A stretch of 64,000 nucleotides of DNA. Origin: Teredinibacter waterburyi (lineage in GTDB: Bacteria; Pseudomonadota; Gammaproteobacteria; Pseudomonadales; Cellvibrionaceae). Location of the stretch: contig NZ_MRUH01000007.1 of NCBI RefSeq assembly GCF_001922985.1, positions 1-64,000 of the forward strand, in the 5' to 3' direction. Shown piece by piece: positions 37,105 to 46,251 of this stretch. Positions within the stretch are counted from its first letter, which is position 1, and each line of letters opens with the position of its first letter. Both the position numbers and the translations under genes were made by a program. The notes under the pieces are model-generated. The model was not told the origin of the DNA. It did no database searches and saw only the letters and a program-made list of their open reading frames with translations.

Positions 37105-38123
37105 TAGTTTTTCCTGTAGCTTTTCAGGGGAGAGCTCAGATTTTTCCAGATATCGATTGGCGCTTTTGCGCTGGTAGGAAAGTCATCTTTGCCGCCCCAC
37201 TTGCGCAAAATGGCGATTAGGTTGCCGATGTGCCACAGCAGGTTGGTGAATATAAAGCCGGCAATACCGTAGTGCTTGGCAAAATAACGAGTGCGAGACT
37301 CATAGACGTAGCTCGGCAAGCGCTTTCTTAGGGTACTGTTCTTTTTAACGGGAGAGCTACCGCCACGCAAGTGCACAACGCGTGCGCTTGGGATGTTGAC
37401 AATTGACCAACCGGCGGCACGCACGGAGCGGCAGTAATCCACATCTTCGTAATATAAAAAATAGTCGTCGTCCATAAGGCCGACATCGTCGATCACCGAG
37501 CGACGTACCATAACGCAGGCGAAACTTGTCCATTCGGGAAAGCTCGGTTCTGGGTCTATATCAAGCGGTACATCCCAGCGCGACAGAAGTTTAGTTATCG
37601 CTCCGGTGCTTGCGCTGCCGATCAGTTCGCTGACGGGGTTGTGATACCTAAAGCAGCTAATTTGTGGGGTTTCGTCTGGCCATTCCAGACGCGGGCTGAT
37701 CAATCCTGCGTGCGGATATTGTTGCGCAGCTGCAAGCATTTGCTGCAGCGCACCTGCACGCAGCAGCGTATCGCTGTTTAGCAGTAAATAGTAGTCGGCT
37801 GCACAATGTTGGATGCCGATATTATTGCCACCTGAAAACCCGGTGTTTTCGTCAGATTGAATAAAATCAATTTTATCGTCACCATTTTGCGCTAACCACT
37901 GCTGAATAATTTCAGATGAGCCATCACCGGATGCATTGTCAACAATCACAACTTTCTGATTAGCCTCGAGTTGCGGCAGTACGGTTTTAAGGCAATCAAT
38001 AATTAAGTCGGCAGTTTTGTAGTTGATGATAACGATCAGAAGTTCGAGAGGCTGGCGTTCAGAAGTTGATGTCATAGCGGCGCTAACTACTAATTGTTGT
38101 GGTCGTGGGTTGACGAAGGTCAC
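37104..38123 (-). CDS. GT2 family glycosyltransferase (rhamnosyltransferase-like)
   Basis: A GT-A enzyme of up to 339 residues: LLIVIINYKTADLIIDCL, IVDNASGDGS, NTGFSGGNNIGI and YLLLNSDTLLRAGAL are hallmarks of the rhamnosyl/galactofuranosyltransferase-like group. FLYYEDVDYCRSVRAAGW is the conserved catalytic region. The first gene of the ten-gene operon. The start is uncertain: the GTG at 38123 has ACAGGT about 7 bases upstream, and the ATG at 38075 (16 codons shorter) starts just before the conserved domain. The 3' end overlaps the sulfotransferase start. Confidence 0.88.
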   Translation of the reverse strand: MTFVNPRPQQLVVSAAMTSTSERQPLELLIVIINYKTADLIIDCLKTVLPQLEANQKVVIVDNASGDGSSEIIQQWLAQNGDDKIDFIQSDENTGFSGGNNIGIQHCAADYYLLLNSDTLLRAGALQQMLAAAQQYPHAGLISPRLEWPDETPQISCFRYHNPVSELIGSASTGAITKLLSRWDVPLDIDPEPSFPEWTSFACVMVRRSVIDDVGLMDDDYFLYYEDVDYCRSVRAAGWSIVNIPSARVVHLRGGSSPVKKNSTLRKRLPSYVYESRTRYFAKHYGIAGFIFTNLLWHIGNLIAILRKWGGKDDFPTSAKAPIDIWKNLSSPLKSYRKN

Positions 38124-38396
38124 ATTCTAACCTGTAACGTGCCATGAATCATCGCTTGTCGTTGAATAATTTCAGGCATAAATATGCTTGCGTATTTATT
38201 CGGTATTCCTTATGTTCACTGCATTGCTAGATCTCGCCTTGCGCTTTGTAAATTAATTCGACTATACGGCAGGTCAAGCGATGCTGTCGGTTAAACTACC
38301 CAGCTTGTCGAACCGGTCGGTAGAAATGGTTGCACCGGTTTTGGTGCAGCGAAATTTATGATACAAGGCTAGTTCTCCCCCTTAAACCCAAAGAAG

Positions 38397-40169
38397 ATGC
38401 TCATGACCTACGAGGCATTAATTACAATCGTTGTGTTGGTGTCTGTAATTGCAGCATTAATTTCAAACAGAATCTCCGCAGACTTGGTATTAATGGCGGC
38501 GTTGGCGGCACTGGTTGTTTCGGGTGTATTGTCACCCGAGCGCGCGCTTTATGGGTTCGCTAACCCTGGCATCATAACAATTGCGTGCTTGTATATTGTC
38601 GCTTCCGGGCTGATGGAAACTGGCGCCGTAAATTGGGTTGCATCGCTATTGTTAGGGGCGCCAAAATCGACGTCTGCTGCGCAACTTCGAGTGCTTTTGC
38701 CTGCATCACTACTAAGCGCTGTAACCAACAATACCGCAGTGGTAACGATGTTTATCCCCGTTATTCAAGAATGGGGTGAGCGTTTGAATATTCGCCCCTC
38801 CAAACTTCTTATACCGCTAAGTTATGCCGCGATCTTAGGTGGCACCTGTACGCTAATTGGAACCAGTACAAACTTAATTGTGGATGGGTTGTTACAGCAG
38901 GAATATGACTTGCGCTTGGGCTTGTTCGAAATCTCATTAATCGGCATTCCTATAACGCTTGCCGGTGCGCTTTACCTCTATTTCTTCGCCGATCGACTTC
39001 TGCCTAGTCGCGGTAGCGTATCGAATCAAGTTAGTGAGCTGCGCGAGTACTGTGTGGAGTTTGTTGTTGATCCGACCGGCCCGCTGCAGGGTAAGTCGAT
39101 TGCAGCCGCGGGGTTGCGCAATCTAAACTCCGGATACCTTATGGAGATCCATCGCGGTACAGACTTGCTTGCCGCGATCGACCCAAGTTGGACACTGCAA
39201 GGTGGCGACAGTCTGGTGTTTATCGGTGCTCCAGAGTTAGCGTCGGAGCTTAGAAAGTTTCGCGGTATGCAGCCAGTCGAACATCAGTCTGGCGGGTTGA
39301 GCATTGAAAATAATCAGCGCTGTATTGTTGAAATCGTACTCGGGCCTGAGTTTCCGGGCATTGGCAAAACGATTAAAGAGTCGAGATTCCGCACACGTTA
39401 CAATGCTGTGGTGTTGTCACTCTCGCGCGGCGGAAAGCGACAGCCGGGTAAGCTTGGAACCTTAGAGTTCAAAGTGGGTGATACGCTGTTAGTGGAAACC
39501 AGTTTTGACTTTGTTGAGCAGTATCGATTCCGCAAAGATTTCCTCTTGGTTAGTCCGCTAAATAATTCGACACCACCAGATTACACCAAAGCGCCTCGTG
39601 CAATATTAATTCTCTTGTTAATGATTGGCTTGAGTGCATCTGGATTTTTGACCGTATTTGAATCGGTGCTGCTCGCCTCGGGAGGCATGATCGCGGCGCG
39701 TTGTGTAACAGCTACGAAAGCCCGCCGACAAATAGATTTGCGAGTGTTGATTGTGATTGCGGCATCGTTTGCACTTGGTGCGGCAATGAAAGATTCGGGC
39801 GCGGCAGATGCTATTGCCTCAGTGTTGTTGCCCAGCGGGTCGCCAGCGCCAATGCTAGCTCTAGGCGCGGTATACCTGTTGACGGTATTGTTTACGGAAG
39901 TAATGACAAATAACGCTGCAGCCGTACTGATGTTTCCAGTGGCGCAATCTTATTGCGAAAAATTAGATGTTAGCATTGTGCCCTTTGCCATTATTATTAT
40001 GGTGGCGGCGTCGGCCAGTTTTATAACACCGCTTGGTTATCAGACCAACCTTATGGTGTATGGCCCGGGCCAATATAAATTTACGGATTATATTAAAATA
40101 GGCTTGCCGTTGAGTATTTTGGTCGCAATCGTGACCATCACGCTAGTGCCCATGATTTGGCAATACTAG
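38397..40169 (+). CDS. SLC13-family permease with TrkA-C domains, possible sulfate importer
   Basis: A 590-residue DASS/SLC13-type membrane transporter. The N-terminal half ends with TNNTAVVTMFIPVIQEW and GTCTLIGTSTNLIVDG. Two soluble RCK_C/TrkA-C modules lie at about 205-385. The second membrane half has TEVMTNNAAAVLMFPVA and FITPLGYQTNLMVYGPG, the paired signature loops of the family. Family members with RCK_C inserts include sulfate permeases. It is divergent from the PAPS/sulfotransferase operon, so sulfate uptake is the best guess, but di- or tricarboxylate transport cannot be excluded. ATGs at 38397 and 38403 are both possible starts. Confidence 0.85.
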   Translation: MLMTYEALITIVVLVSVIAALISNRISADLVLMAALAALVVSGVLSPERALYGFANPGIITIACLYIVASGLMETGAVNWVASLLLGAPKSTSAAQLRVLLPASLLSAVTNNTAVVTMFIPVIQEWGERLNIRPSKLLIPLSYAAILGGTCTLIGTSTNLIVDGLLQQEYDLRLGLFEISLIGIPITLAGALYLYFFADRLLPSRGSVSNQVSELREYCVEFVVDPTGPLQGKSIAAAGLRNLNSGYLMEIHRGTDLLAAIDPSWTLQGGDSLVFIGAPELASELRKFRGMQPVEHQSGGLSIENNQRCIVEIVLGPEFPGIGKTIKESRFRTRYNAVVLSLSRGGKRQPGKLGTLEFKVGDTLLVETSFDFVEQYRFRKDFLLVSPLNNSTPPDYTKAPRAILILLLMIGLSASGFLTVFESVLLASGGMIAARCVTATKARRQIDLRVLIVIAASFALGAAMKDSGAADAIASVLLPSGSPAPMLALGAVYLLTVLFTEVMTNNAAAVLMFPVAQSYCEKLDVSIVPFAIIIMVAASASFITPLGYQTNLMVYGPGQYKFTDYIKIGLPLSILVAIVTITLVPMIWQY

Positions 40170-40256
40170 CGTGATCGAACTTACTAATAGCGCGATATTT
40201 TAATGAGAACACACCATGTCGGTTAATGTACCAATCCTTCTCTGGAACTATGCTAG

Positions 40257-41381
40257 ATGACCTCGGATACTGCCTCGCATCACCAAAATTACCTTTCGAC
40301 CAAACATATTCTTTCATTAAATGGTGTTCGCTGCCTGTGTATTTTGGGCGTTTTATGGCATCACGCGGCTGATTTCAAAAACCTGCCGAATATCACTTTG
40401 TTAGGGTATCTTGGCGTCGATATGTTTTTCGTTCTTAGCGGTTACTTAATTGTTACCTTGGTGCTGCGGGAAAAAAGTAGAACCGGTGAGTTCTCGCTTA
40501 GAAACTTCTATATTCGCCGTACCCTGCGTATTTTCCCTGTCTATTACGGAACCTTGTTAGCCGTATCGGCGCTTTATTTTATTTTTAAGCCAGCTGATGA
40601 AAGTACTCAGGTATTGGCTGAAACGCTCCCCTATTATCTAACCTTTACCGCGAACTGGGCGCTTATTCATGCGGCGAATATGGGGATCTATTGGTCGCTG
40701 GCAACTGAAGAGCAGTTCTATTTGGTGTGGCCATTCCTGGAAAAGTTTTTCAGTTTAAAATTTCTTTACACAGTTTTGGTTGTTGCTATTGGTGTTAACC
40801 AGCTGATTAATTTTGGTTTGCTAGATGGCTATCTAAATGCTTGGTGGGGTGAGGGCGCTACAGAAAAACTGAATATATTGGATACGACGTTTACACCTAT
40901 ATGCTTTGGTGTTGCGCTTGCACATGCGCTGCACCGCAAGTCGAGTTTCGATTTCCTATACGCGTGGCTTGGCTCTTGGCGGGCGTCGTTAATCGTGTTG
41001 TTGACTTTGGTGTTGGTGCTGCAATTTGCGACGGGAGATATTTCCGGTGCTGTACGGCTGTTGATACAAGCGCTAATGACGGTATGGCTTGGGTGTATTG
41101 TGATGAATTCTAAGCACTTTCTAAGCTCCGTATTGCAGTGGCGAATTGTCGACCGTATCGGTGCAATTAGCTACGGCGCTTATATCTATCATTTGTTGGT
41201 ATTCCACTTTGTAAGAGAAGTGCTGGCCAAGTTAGGCTGGTCGGTGTTTGGTTTGGAGATGTTTTTGTTCGGCACCTTGGCGACCTTGATCGTCTCCGAA
41301 TTAAGCTTTCGATTCTATGAGAGCCCCTTCCTATCACTGAAGAGTAAGTTGGAGTTTAAGCGGTCAAGTCTACCTGTGTAG
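40257..41381 (+). CDS. Acyltransferase 3 family membrane protein (OafA/YrhL-like)
   Basis: A 374-residue polytopic protein with about ten hydrophobic segments. Family signatures are LNGVRCLCILGVLWHH (conserved His of the acyltransferase-3 family), YLGVDMFFVLSGYLI, FYIRRTLRIFPVYY and YWSLATEEQFYLVWPF. These enzymes O-acetylate or otherwise acylate sugars of surface polysaccharides from acyl-CoA across the membrane. It lacks a C-terminal SGNH domain. Its place at the end of the glycan locus fits O-acetylation of that glycan. The start has only a weak SD. Confidence 0.9.
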   Translation: MTSDTASHHQNYLSTKHILSLNGVRCLCILGVLWHHAADFKNLPNITLLGYLGVDMFFVLSGYLIVTLVLREKSRTGEFSLRNFYIRRTLRIFPVYYGTLLAVSALYFIFKPADESTQVLAETLPYYLTFTANWALIHAANMGIYWSLATEEQFYLVWPFLEKFFSLKFLYTVLVVAIGVNQLINFGLLDGYLNAWWGEGATEKLNILDTTFTPICFGVALAHALHRKSSFDFLYAWLGSWRASLIVLLTLVLVLQFATGDISGAVRLLIQALMTVWLGCIVMNSKHFLSSVLQWRIVDRIGAISYGAYIYHLLVFHFVREVLAKLGWSVFGLEMFLFGTLATLIVSELSFRFYESPFLSLKSKLEFKRSSLPV

Positions 41382-41494
41382 AGCAGGTTAGATGTAGACG
41401 CTAATACAGTCAATGAAGCGGTGTTAGGGGTGTTTGCGGCAGCTCTCAATTGTCGAGAGACCGATGTATGCCGAGTGAGACAAAAGGCAGATAC

Positions 41495-41527
41495 AAAAAA
41501 GCCCCGTCTAACGACGAGGCTATTTTT
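41495..41527. terminator. Bidirectional terminator between acyltransferase and tRNA-Arg
   Basis: GCCCCGTC-taac-GACGAGGC forms an 8-bp stem with one G-T mismatch. T-runs follow it on both strands (TATTTTTA on +, TTTTTTG on -). It lies just downstream of the tRNA on the - strand and faces the convergent acyltransferase gene. Confidence 0.85.
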
Positions 41528-41530
41528 ATA

Positions 41531-41607
41531 TGGCGCACCCGGAGAGATTCGAACTCCCGACCAAGTGGTTCGAAGCCACCTACTCTATCCAGCTGAGCTA
41601 CGGGTGC
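41531..41607 (-). tRNA. tRNA-Arg (anticodon TCG)
   Basis: The 77-nt cloverleaf is read on the - strand. The acceptor stem is GCACCCG / CGGGTGC with encoded CCA, the D-arm contains AGCTCAGCTGGATAGAGT, and the anticodon loop CTTCGAA sits between GGTGG and CCACT. The T-arm contains GGGAGTTCGAATCTCTC. The anticodon TCG reads CGA arginine codons. A terminator follows directly. Confidence 0.95.
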
Positions 41608-41808
41608 GTGGCGAATACCGGTTAAAGAGCATTCGCGGTGCTGCTGCTAGCAGTGCTGCGCATAATACCTGTAGAGCGCAGTCTCGTCTATCCTTAGTAT
41701 CAGCGCCGTCAAATCCGTCAGGCAGTGCTGCCTATTTCGGGTGTTTACCGCTATAATACCGCGCACAAAATTTGGTTAATTTTTCTACAATTTAGCAGGG
41801 TGATAACT

Positions 41809-42210
41809 ATGAAGTTGTTCAAAGGTGCTTTGTTTGGTCTGGTTGCAGCCGTAGCTGTTGGCGTATTTGCCGGTTCAGACCTCGGAGATCGCATTAAGCC
41901 GGTAGGCGAAACCTGTATGGCTGGCGACGATTGCGCAGCGGCTGTAGTCGCAGCGGCCGATGCTGGCGCGGCGCGTTCTGGTGAGCAAGTGTATCAAAAG
42001 TGCGCCACTTGCCATGCCACGGGTGCTGCTGGTGCTCCCAAGCTTGGTGATGCCGCGGGCTGGGCACCACGCCTCGAAAAAGGCTTAGATGAGCTTTATG
42101 CAAACGCGATTGGCGGCTTCAAAGGTATGCCAGAGAAGGGTTTGTGTTTTGATTGTTCCGATGACGAGATTAAAGCGGCTGTTGATTATATGGTTGAAGG
42201 TTCTAAGTAG
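41809..42210 (+). CDS. Cytochrome c5 family protein
   Basis: A 133-residue secreted monohaem cytochrome. A hydrophobic signal peptide covers ~1-24 (ending near VFAGSDLG). The haem-binding CATCH motif lies at about residue 63, the probable axial Met in KGMPEKG, and an extra pair of cysteines, CFDCSD, follows; that pair forms the disulfide typical of cytochrome c5. It carries electrons in the periplasm. I start at the ATG at 41809, with AGGGTGA upstream. A longer frame to 41725 lacks a signal-like start. A terminator follows. Confidence 0.9.
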   Translation: MKLFKGALFGLVAAVAVGVFAGSDLGDRIKPVGETCMAGDDCAAAVVAAADAGAARSGEQVYQKCATCHATGAAGAPKLGDAAGWAPRLEKGLDELYANAIGGFKGMPEKGLCFDCSDDEIKAAVDYMVEGSK

Positions 42211-42273
42211 TCCTCACACCTTAGCGCAGTTTAAGCCATACGAATTAAGCTAGATTCGGTTGCTTGTAACGTT

Positions 42274-42303
42274 AAATGCCCAGCGATATCGCTGGGCATT
42301 TTT
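42274..42303. terminator. Rho-independent terminator after cytochrome c5
   Basis: GCCCAGCG-atat-CGCTGGGC is a perfect 8-bp stem with a further A-T extension and a run of T on the + strand. It lies between the convergent cytochrome c5 and flippase genes. Confidence 0.9.
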
Positions 42304-42413
42304 GTATCTGGGGAATGTTATGAAATTGGTCAGGGTGGGATTTATCGAGTGCGCATACTTTATGCGTCGAGTGAGATGGTTGCCGCCGTGGCGCGTCTCG
42401 AAATCAGATTGGT

Positions 42414-43775
42414 TTAGTTCAGGTTTATCTGAGCAATTGTCAAAGCGCCAACCGCGTAGCCCGCTAATATCATAGGAAGCATAATAAATTCCCGCTTCAG
42501 ATTCAGGAACAGATATTTTTTCATAAGGTATAGGGATATGAGTGCATTGGCGACAGGTGTTGCTGCAATCGCCCAAATAACACCGTTTATTCCACTGGTT
42601 ACGAAGGCTAGTGGTACGACTGTGTAAAGTATAAATACTTGCGAGGCGATAAGTGCAGTTGTTAGTTTCGCTTTGCCGTGCGCCAAAAAGCACTGATTGG
42701 CTAAGCTGAACCCAGTCGCAACGAGCGATAGACCAAGAATTTCTAAGTAGTGACCAGCTTCGTGATAGCGATCGTCGTACATGATTTTGATAATGTTGGT
42801 TCCGCTGGCGAATAGAAAGCCAGCTGCGAACATGGATACACCATCAATTTTAATCCTGATTTTATAATAGATTCTCTCGACATCTTGCGGTGCATTGCGA
42901 AAGGTTTCGCTCAATACTGGGAAGAAAATAGATTTAAATAAGGTGAATAGTAGTTCTTTTGCGGCCATCGCTAGAAAGTAAGCGATGTTGTAGATGCCGA
43001 GTACTTTTGCCGTTACAAGCCCGCCGAGTAGAAGCCTGTCGCCATGATTTAAGCAAAAACCAAAGATAGAGCCGACAAAAACCCACTTGCCAAAATTCAA
43101 TATTTCTTTGGCGCAAGATCTGTCGAGCTGGAGTGCGGGGCGATCGCCAAAGGTTTTTAAATGTGATCCAGCCACTTTAATGACGGCGGACACTATGTTG
43201 CCTAGCAGCAGCGCCCAGATGTCTCGCCATAACCAAGCAAGAAATATCGTAACAATTAAACCGATAACCTGTGAGGAGAGCTCTAAAATGGTGATTTTTG
43301 ATGCGGCGAGATTGCGTCGCTGAACAAAAATATTAACGGAGAGAAACCCGAAAATGGGCGCGCTTAGGGCGGCTATCGCCAACAGTATAGGAAGGGTCGG
43401 ATCTGCGTATACAGTATCGCCGGTAAGTATTCCCGCTGATTGAACAAAATAGAGCGCCAGGCAAAGTAGTGCTGCGATAAAGTAGATTAAAAACCCACGG
43501 ATGATTTGAATCGTCCAGGCGGTATTTAGAAAGAGCCGTTGGCTTCCGCGTTGGCTTTGGACAATATTTTGTAGCAGCCCTATGTCCGAAAACATATTGA
43601 TGCCGATGAGCACAACGGATACAGCGCTCATTAAACCAAACATTTCGGGGACGAGCAGGCGCGTCAATATCAGGTTACTGACGAGGCGTAATACTTGAGC
43701 ACTAAAATGCCCAGTAATCATCCAGCTTCCAGCGTACATAGCTCGTCGCTTTAACGAGAGTGGTTTGGCTGTCAT
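42414..43775 (-). CDS. Oligosaccharide flippase (Wzx/PST family)
   Basis: A 453-residue polytopic protein with about 12-14 hydrophobic segments. The N-terminus (ASW..TGHFSAQVLRLVSN, then LTRLLVPEMFGLMSAV) is typical of PST/MVF-type Wzx flippases such as WzxC/RfbX, which move undecaprenyl-linked repeat units across the inner membrane. The only clear Wzx-like flippase in the window. It is separated from the glycan locus by tRNA-Arg and cytochrome c5 but is probably its transporter. The start ATG is at 43775, with no strong SD seen. Confidence 0.88.
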   Translation of the reverse strand: MTAKPLSLKRRAMYAGSWMITGHFSAQVLRLVSNLILTRLLVPEMFGLMSAVSVVLIGINMFSDIGLLQNIVQSQRGSQRLFLNTAWTIQIIRGFLIYFIAALLCLALYFVQSAGILTGDTVYADPTLPILLAIAALSAPIFGFLSVNIFVQRRNLAASKITILELSSQVIGLIVTIFLAWLWRDIWALLLGNIVSAVIKVAGSHLKTFGDRPALQLDRSCAKEILNFGKWVFVGSIFGFCLNHGDRLLLGGLVTAKVLGIYNIAYFLAMAAKELLFTLFKSIFFPVLSETFRNAPQDVERIYYKIRIKIDGVSMFAAGFLFASGTNIIKIMYDDRYHEAGHYLEILGLSLVATGFSLANQCFLAHGKAKLTTALIASQVFILYTVVPLAFVTSGINGVIWAIAATPVANALISLYLMKKYLFLNLKREFIMLPMILAGYAVGALTIAQINLN

Positions 43776-44093
43776 GATGAGCTTACTGCCTCGGCGCTAA
43801 GATACAAAATAGTTGAGCCCCATATGTTTGCCGCAGGAGCGCGATGTGTGTTGCAATAATTTGAAGAGCAAAACGTTACATCCGGTTAACTGCGCCAAGA
43901 GGGTCTGGGACATTAGAGTTTCGGAGGTGATTTGGGTTATATGATTTCCGCGCAGATTATTCAATTCCGCTACACATTAACCTTGTGAGGTTATCGACCG
44001 ACATTATCTTACAACAGTTCGGAATATAGCAAGGCGTCGCTCAAGTCGGACATCTTAGCATTGATTACTCTGTAAATTTTGATAACTGCTTTC
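43776..44093. other. Intergenic region, nothing recognised
   Basis: These 318 bases between the flippase (-) and rep (-) hold no credible frame, repeat or terminator that I can support. The flippase promoter should be here. Confidence 0.4.
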
Positions 44094-46115
44094 CTAATCA
44101 TCAAACATCCCTTTAATTGACGACATAGTTACCGCCTTCTTCTTTTCCAGCTGTTCTGGGTTAACTTCGCCAAAGCCTTCTCTTTCCAAATCAACTTCTG
44201 GCAACTCGTCTAGAAAGCGACTCGGAGTTGTTTGGTTTTTCTCGCCAAATTGTTTGCGAGTAGCGGCTAGAGACATCGTTAATGTTTTTTGAGCACGAGT
44301 TATGCCAACGTAGGTTAAGCGGCGCTCTTCTTCGATGTTATCTTCTTGAATACTGTTGCGGTGCGGTAGAAGCTCTTCTTCCATACCAATAAGGTAAACG
44401 TGTGGAAACTCAAGCCCTTTGGACGCATGTAGCGTCATAAGTTGCACGCGGTCGGTTAAATCCTCTTCGTCTTGACGATCTAGAAGATCCTGCAGCACTA
44501 AGCGGGCAATGGCGCTGTTCAAGCGCTCTTCGCCGTCGGCGTCTTCATTATCATCGCGCTCCATGGTGGATTTAATTGAATCGACCAAGGTCCAAACATT
44601 TTCCATTCGGCCGGCAGCAACTTTCGGTGAGCTGGCATTTTGTTGAAGCCAGCCCTCGTAGTCAATATCGTTTAGCATCTCGCGGATAGCGGCAACTGGA
44701 TCGCCGCTATGACAGTTGCTTTGCACGCGCAGTAGCCAATCGCTGAATTCCTGTAGTTTTTCTAACCCTTTTTTGGGCACGATGGTTTGTAAACCGATCT
44801 CGCTACAGGCATTGAGCAGCGATATTTCCCGCTCGGTTGCATAGCGAGCAAGAGCTTCAAGTGTGCCGGTGCCGATTTGGCGACGTGGTGTGTTGATGAC
44901 CCGCAAAAAGGCGTTATCGTCGGTCGGGTTAACCAGTAGGCGTAAATAGCCCATCACATCTTTAATTTCAGCGCGCGCGAAAAAACTGGTGCCGCCACTG
45001 ATGTTGTAGGGGATTTGGTGTTGCTGCAGTTTTAATTCGATCAAGCGCGCTTGGTGATTGCCGCGATAGAGCACCGCGAAGTCGCGGTATTTACATTGGC
45101 GACGCATCCGCTGGGTGAGTATTTCAGTGGCGACACGCTCGGCCTCGGCGTCTTCGCTGGGGCAGCGAATCAAGCGCAACGGCTCGCCCATACCGAGGTC
45201 GCTCCACAAGGTTTTGTCAAAATCGTGGGGGTTGTTCGCGATTAATTCGTTCGCCACCTTCAGAATACGTGCAGTGGAGCGGTAATTCTGTTCCAGTTTA
45301 ATAACGTGTAGGCTGGGGAAGTCTTGCTTTAATAGGCTGAGGTTTTCGGGGCGGGCGCCACGCCAGGCGTAGATCGATTGATCGTCGTCGCCAACCACGG
45401 TGAGTGACCCCTTGTCGCCAATAAGCTGTTTAACGATTTGATACTGACTTGAGTTGGTATCTTGATATTCATCTACGAGTAGATAGCGAATACGCTGACG
45501 CCAACGTTGCAGAACTTCATCGTTGTGGGTAAACAGTAGTGACGGCAGGCGAATAAGGTCATCGAAGTCGACTGCATTGTATGCTTGCAAGGCTTTATTG
45601 TAGCGTTCGTAGACGCGCGCCCAGCTTTGCTCGCCTGCACTTGCGGCCTGCTCTAGCGCCTGCACAGGCTCGATTAGGCCGCTCTTCCAATTGGAAATCT
45701 GATGTTGTACCGATTCGACTATGCTGGTGTCTAGGTCGCCGTCTTTAAGCATGAGCTCTTTAAGCAGGGCGCGAGCATCTTCGGCGTCGAAAATGGTAAA
45801 GCCGCTTTTGTAGCCAAGATGAGAGAGTTCGCGGCGAATAATATTCAGCCCGAGATTGTGAAAGGTAGACACCGTAAGGCCGTGACTGGCTTTGCCTTTT
45901 ATCAGCTTGCCAACACGCTCCTTCATTTCCCGTGCCGCCTTATTGGTAAAGGTTACCGCGGCAATATGGCGCGCAGGCATGTTGCACTCTTGGACAAGGT
46001 AGGCAATCTTGCGGGTAATCACACTGGTCTTGCCACTGCCAGCACCGGCCAATACTAAACAGGGGCCGTCAATATACTTTACGGCTTCACTTTGGCGGGG
46101 GTTGAGTTTGTTCAC
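44094..46115 (-). CDS. rep: ATP-dependent DNA helicase Rep
   Basis: A 673-residue UvrD/Rep superfamily 1 helicase, the usual length for Rep. Motifs: LNPRQSEAVKYIDGPCLVLA (Q motif), GAGSGKT (I), TFTNKAAREMKERV (Ia), LLVDEYQDTN (II), VVGDDDQSIYAWRGA (III), EQNYRS (IV), LMTLHASKGLEFPHVYLIG (V) and RRLTYVGITRAQK (VI). It translocates 3' to 5' and clears proteins ahead of replication forks. The start is GTG at 46115; no upstream ATG fits the family N-terminus better. Confidence 0.96.
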   Translation of the reverse strand: MNKLNPRQSEAVKYIDGPCLVLAGAGSGKTSVITRKIAYLVQECNMPARHIAAVTFTNKAAREMKERVGKLIKGKASHGLTVSTFHNLGLNIIRRELSHLGYKSGFTIFDAEDARALLKELMLKDGDLDTSIVESVQHQISNWKSGLIEPVQALEQAASAGEQSWARVYERYNKALQAYNAVDFDDLIRLPSLLFTHNDEVLQRWRQRIRYLLVDEYQDTNSSQYQIVKQLIGDKGSLTVVGDDDQSIYAWRGARPENLSLLKQDFPSLHVIKLEQNYRSTARILKVANELIANNPHDFDKTLWSDLGMGEPLRLIRCPSEDAEAERVATEILTQRMRRQCKYRDFAVLYRGNHQARLIELKLQQHQIPYNISGGTSFFARAEIKDVMGYLRLLVNPTDDNAFLRVINTPRRQIGTGTLEALARYATEREISLLNACSEIGLQTIVPKKGLEKLQEFSDWLLRVQSNCHSGDPVAAIREMLNDIDYEGWLQQNASSPKVAAGRMENVWTLVDSIKSTMERDDNEDADGEERLNSAIARLVLQDLLDRQDEEDLTDRVQLMTLHASKGLEFPHVYLIGMEEELLPHRNSIQEDNIEEERRLTYVGITRAQKTLTMSLAATRKQFGEKNQTTPSRFLDELPEVDLEREGFGEVNPEQLEKKKAVTMSSIKGMFDD

Positions 46116-46251
46116 GCTACTCCACAGGCCAGCTTGGCCGCGATTCGATTGGGTGCGCGATTTTAACAGAAGACATACACTTTTTAACGACTGATTCGAA
46201 GCTATATACCGTTAGAATTGGCTTTAGGATAATCATAATAAGGGGACATTT

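Noticed and set aside
41531-41607. tRNA-Arg as attachment site of a genomic island
   Set aside because: No integrase and no duplicated tRNA 3' end were seen on either side.
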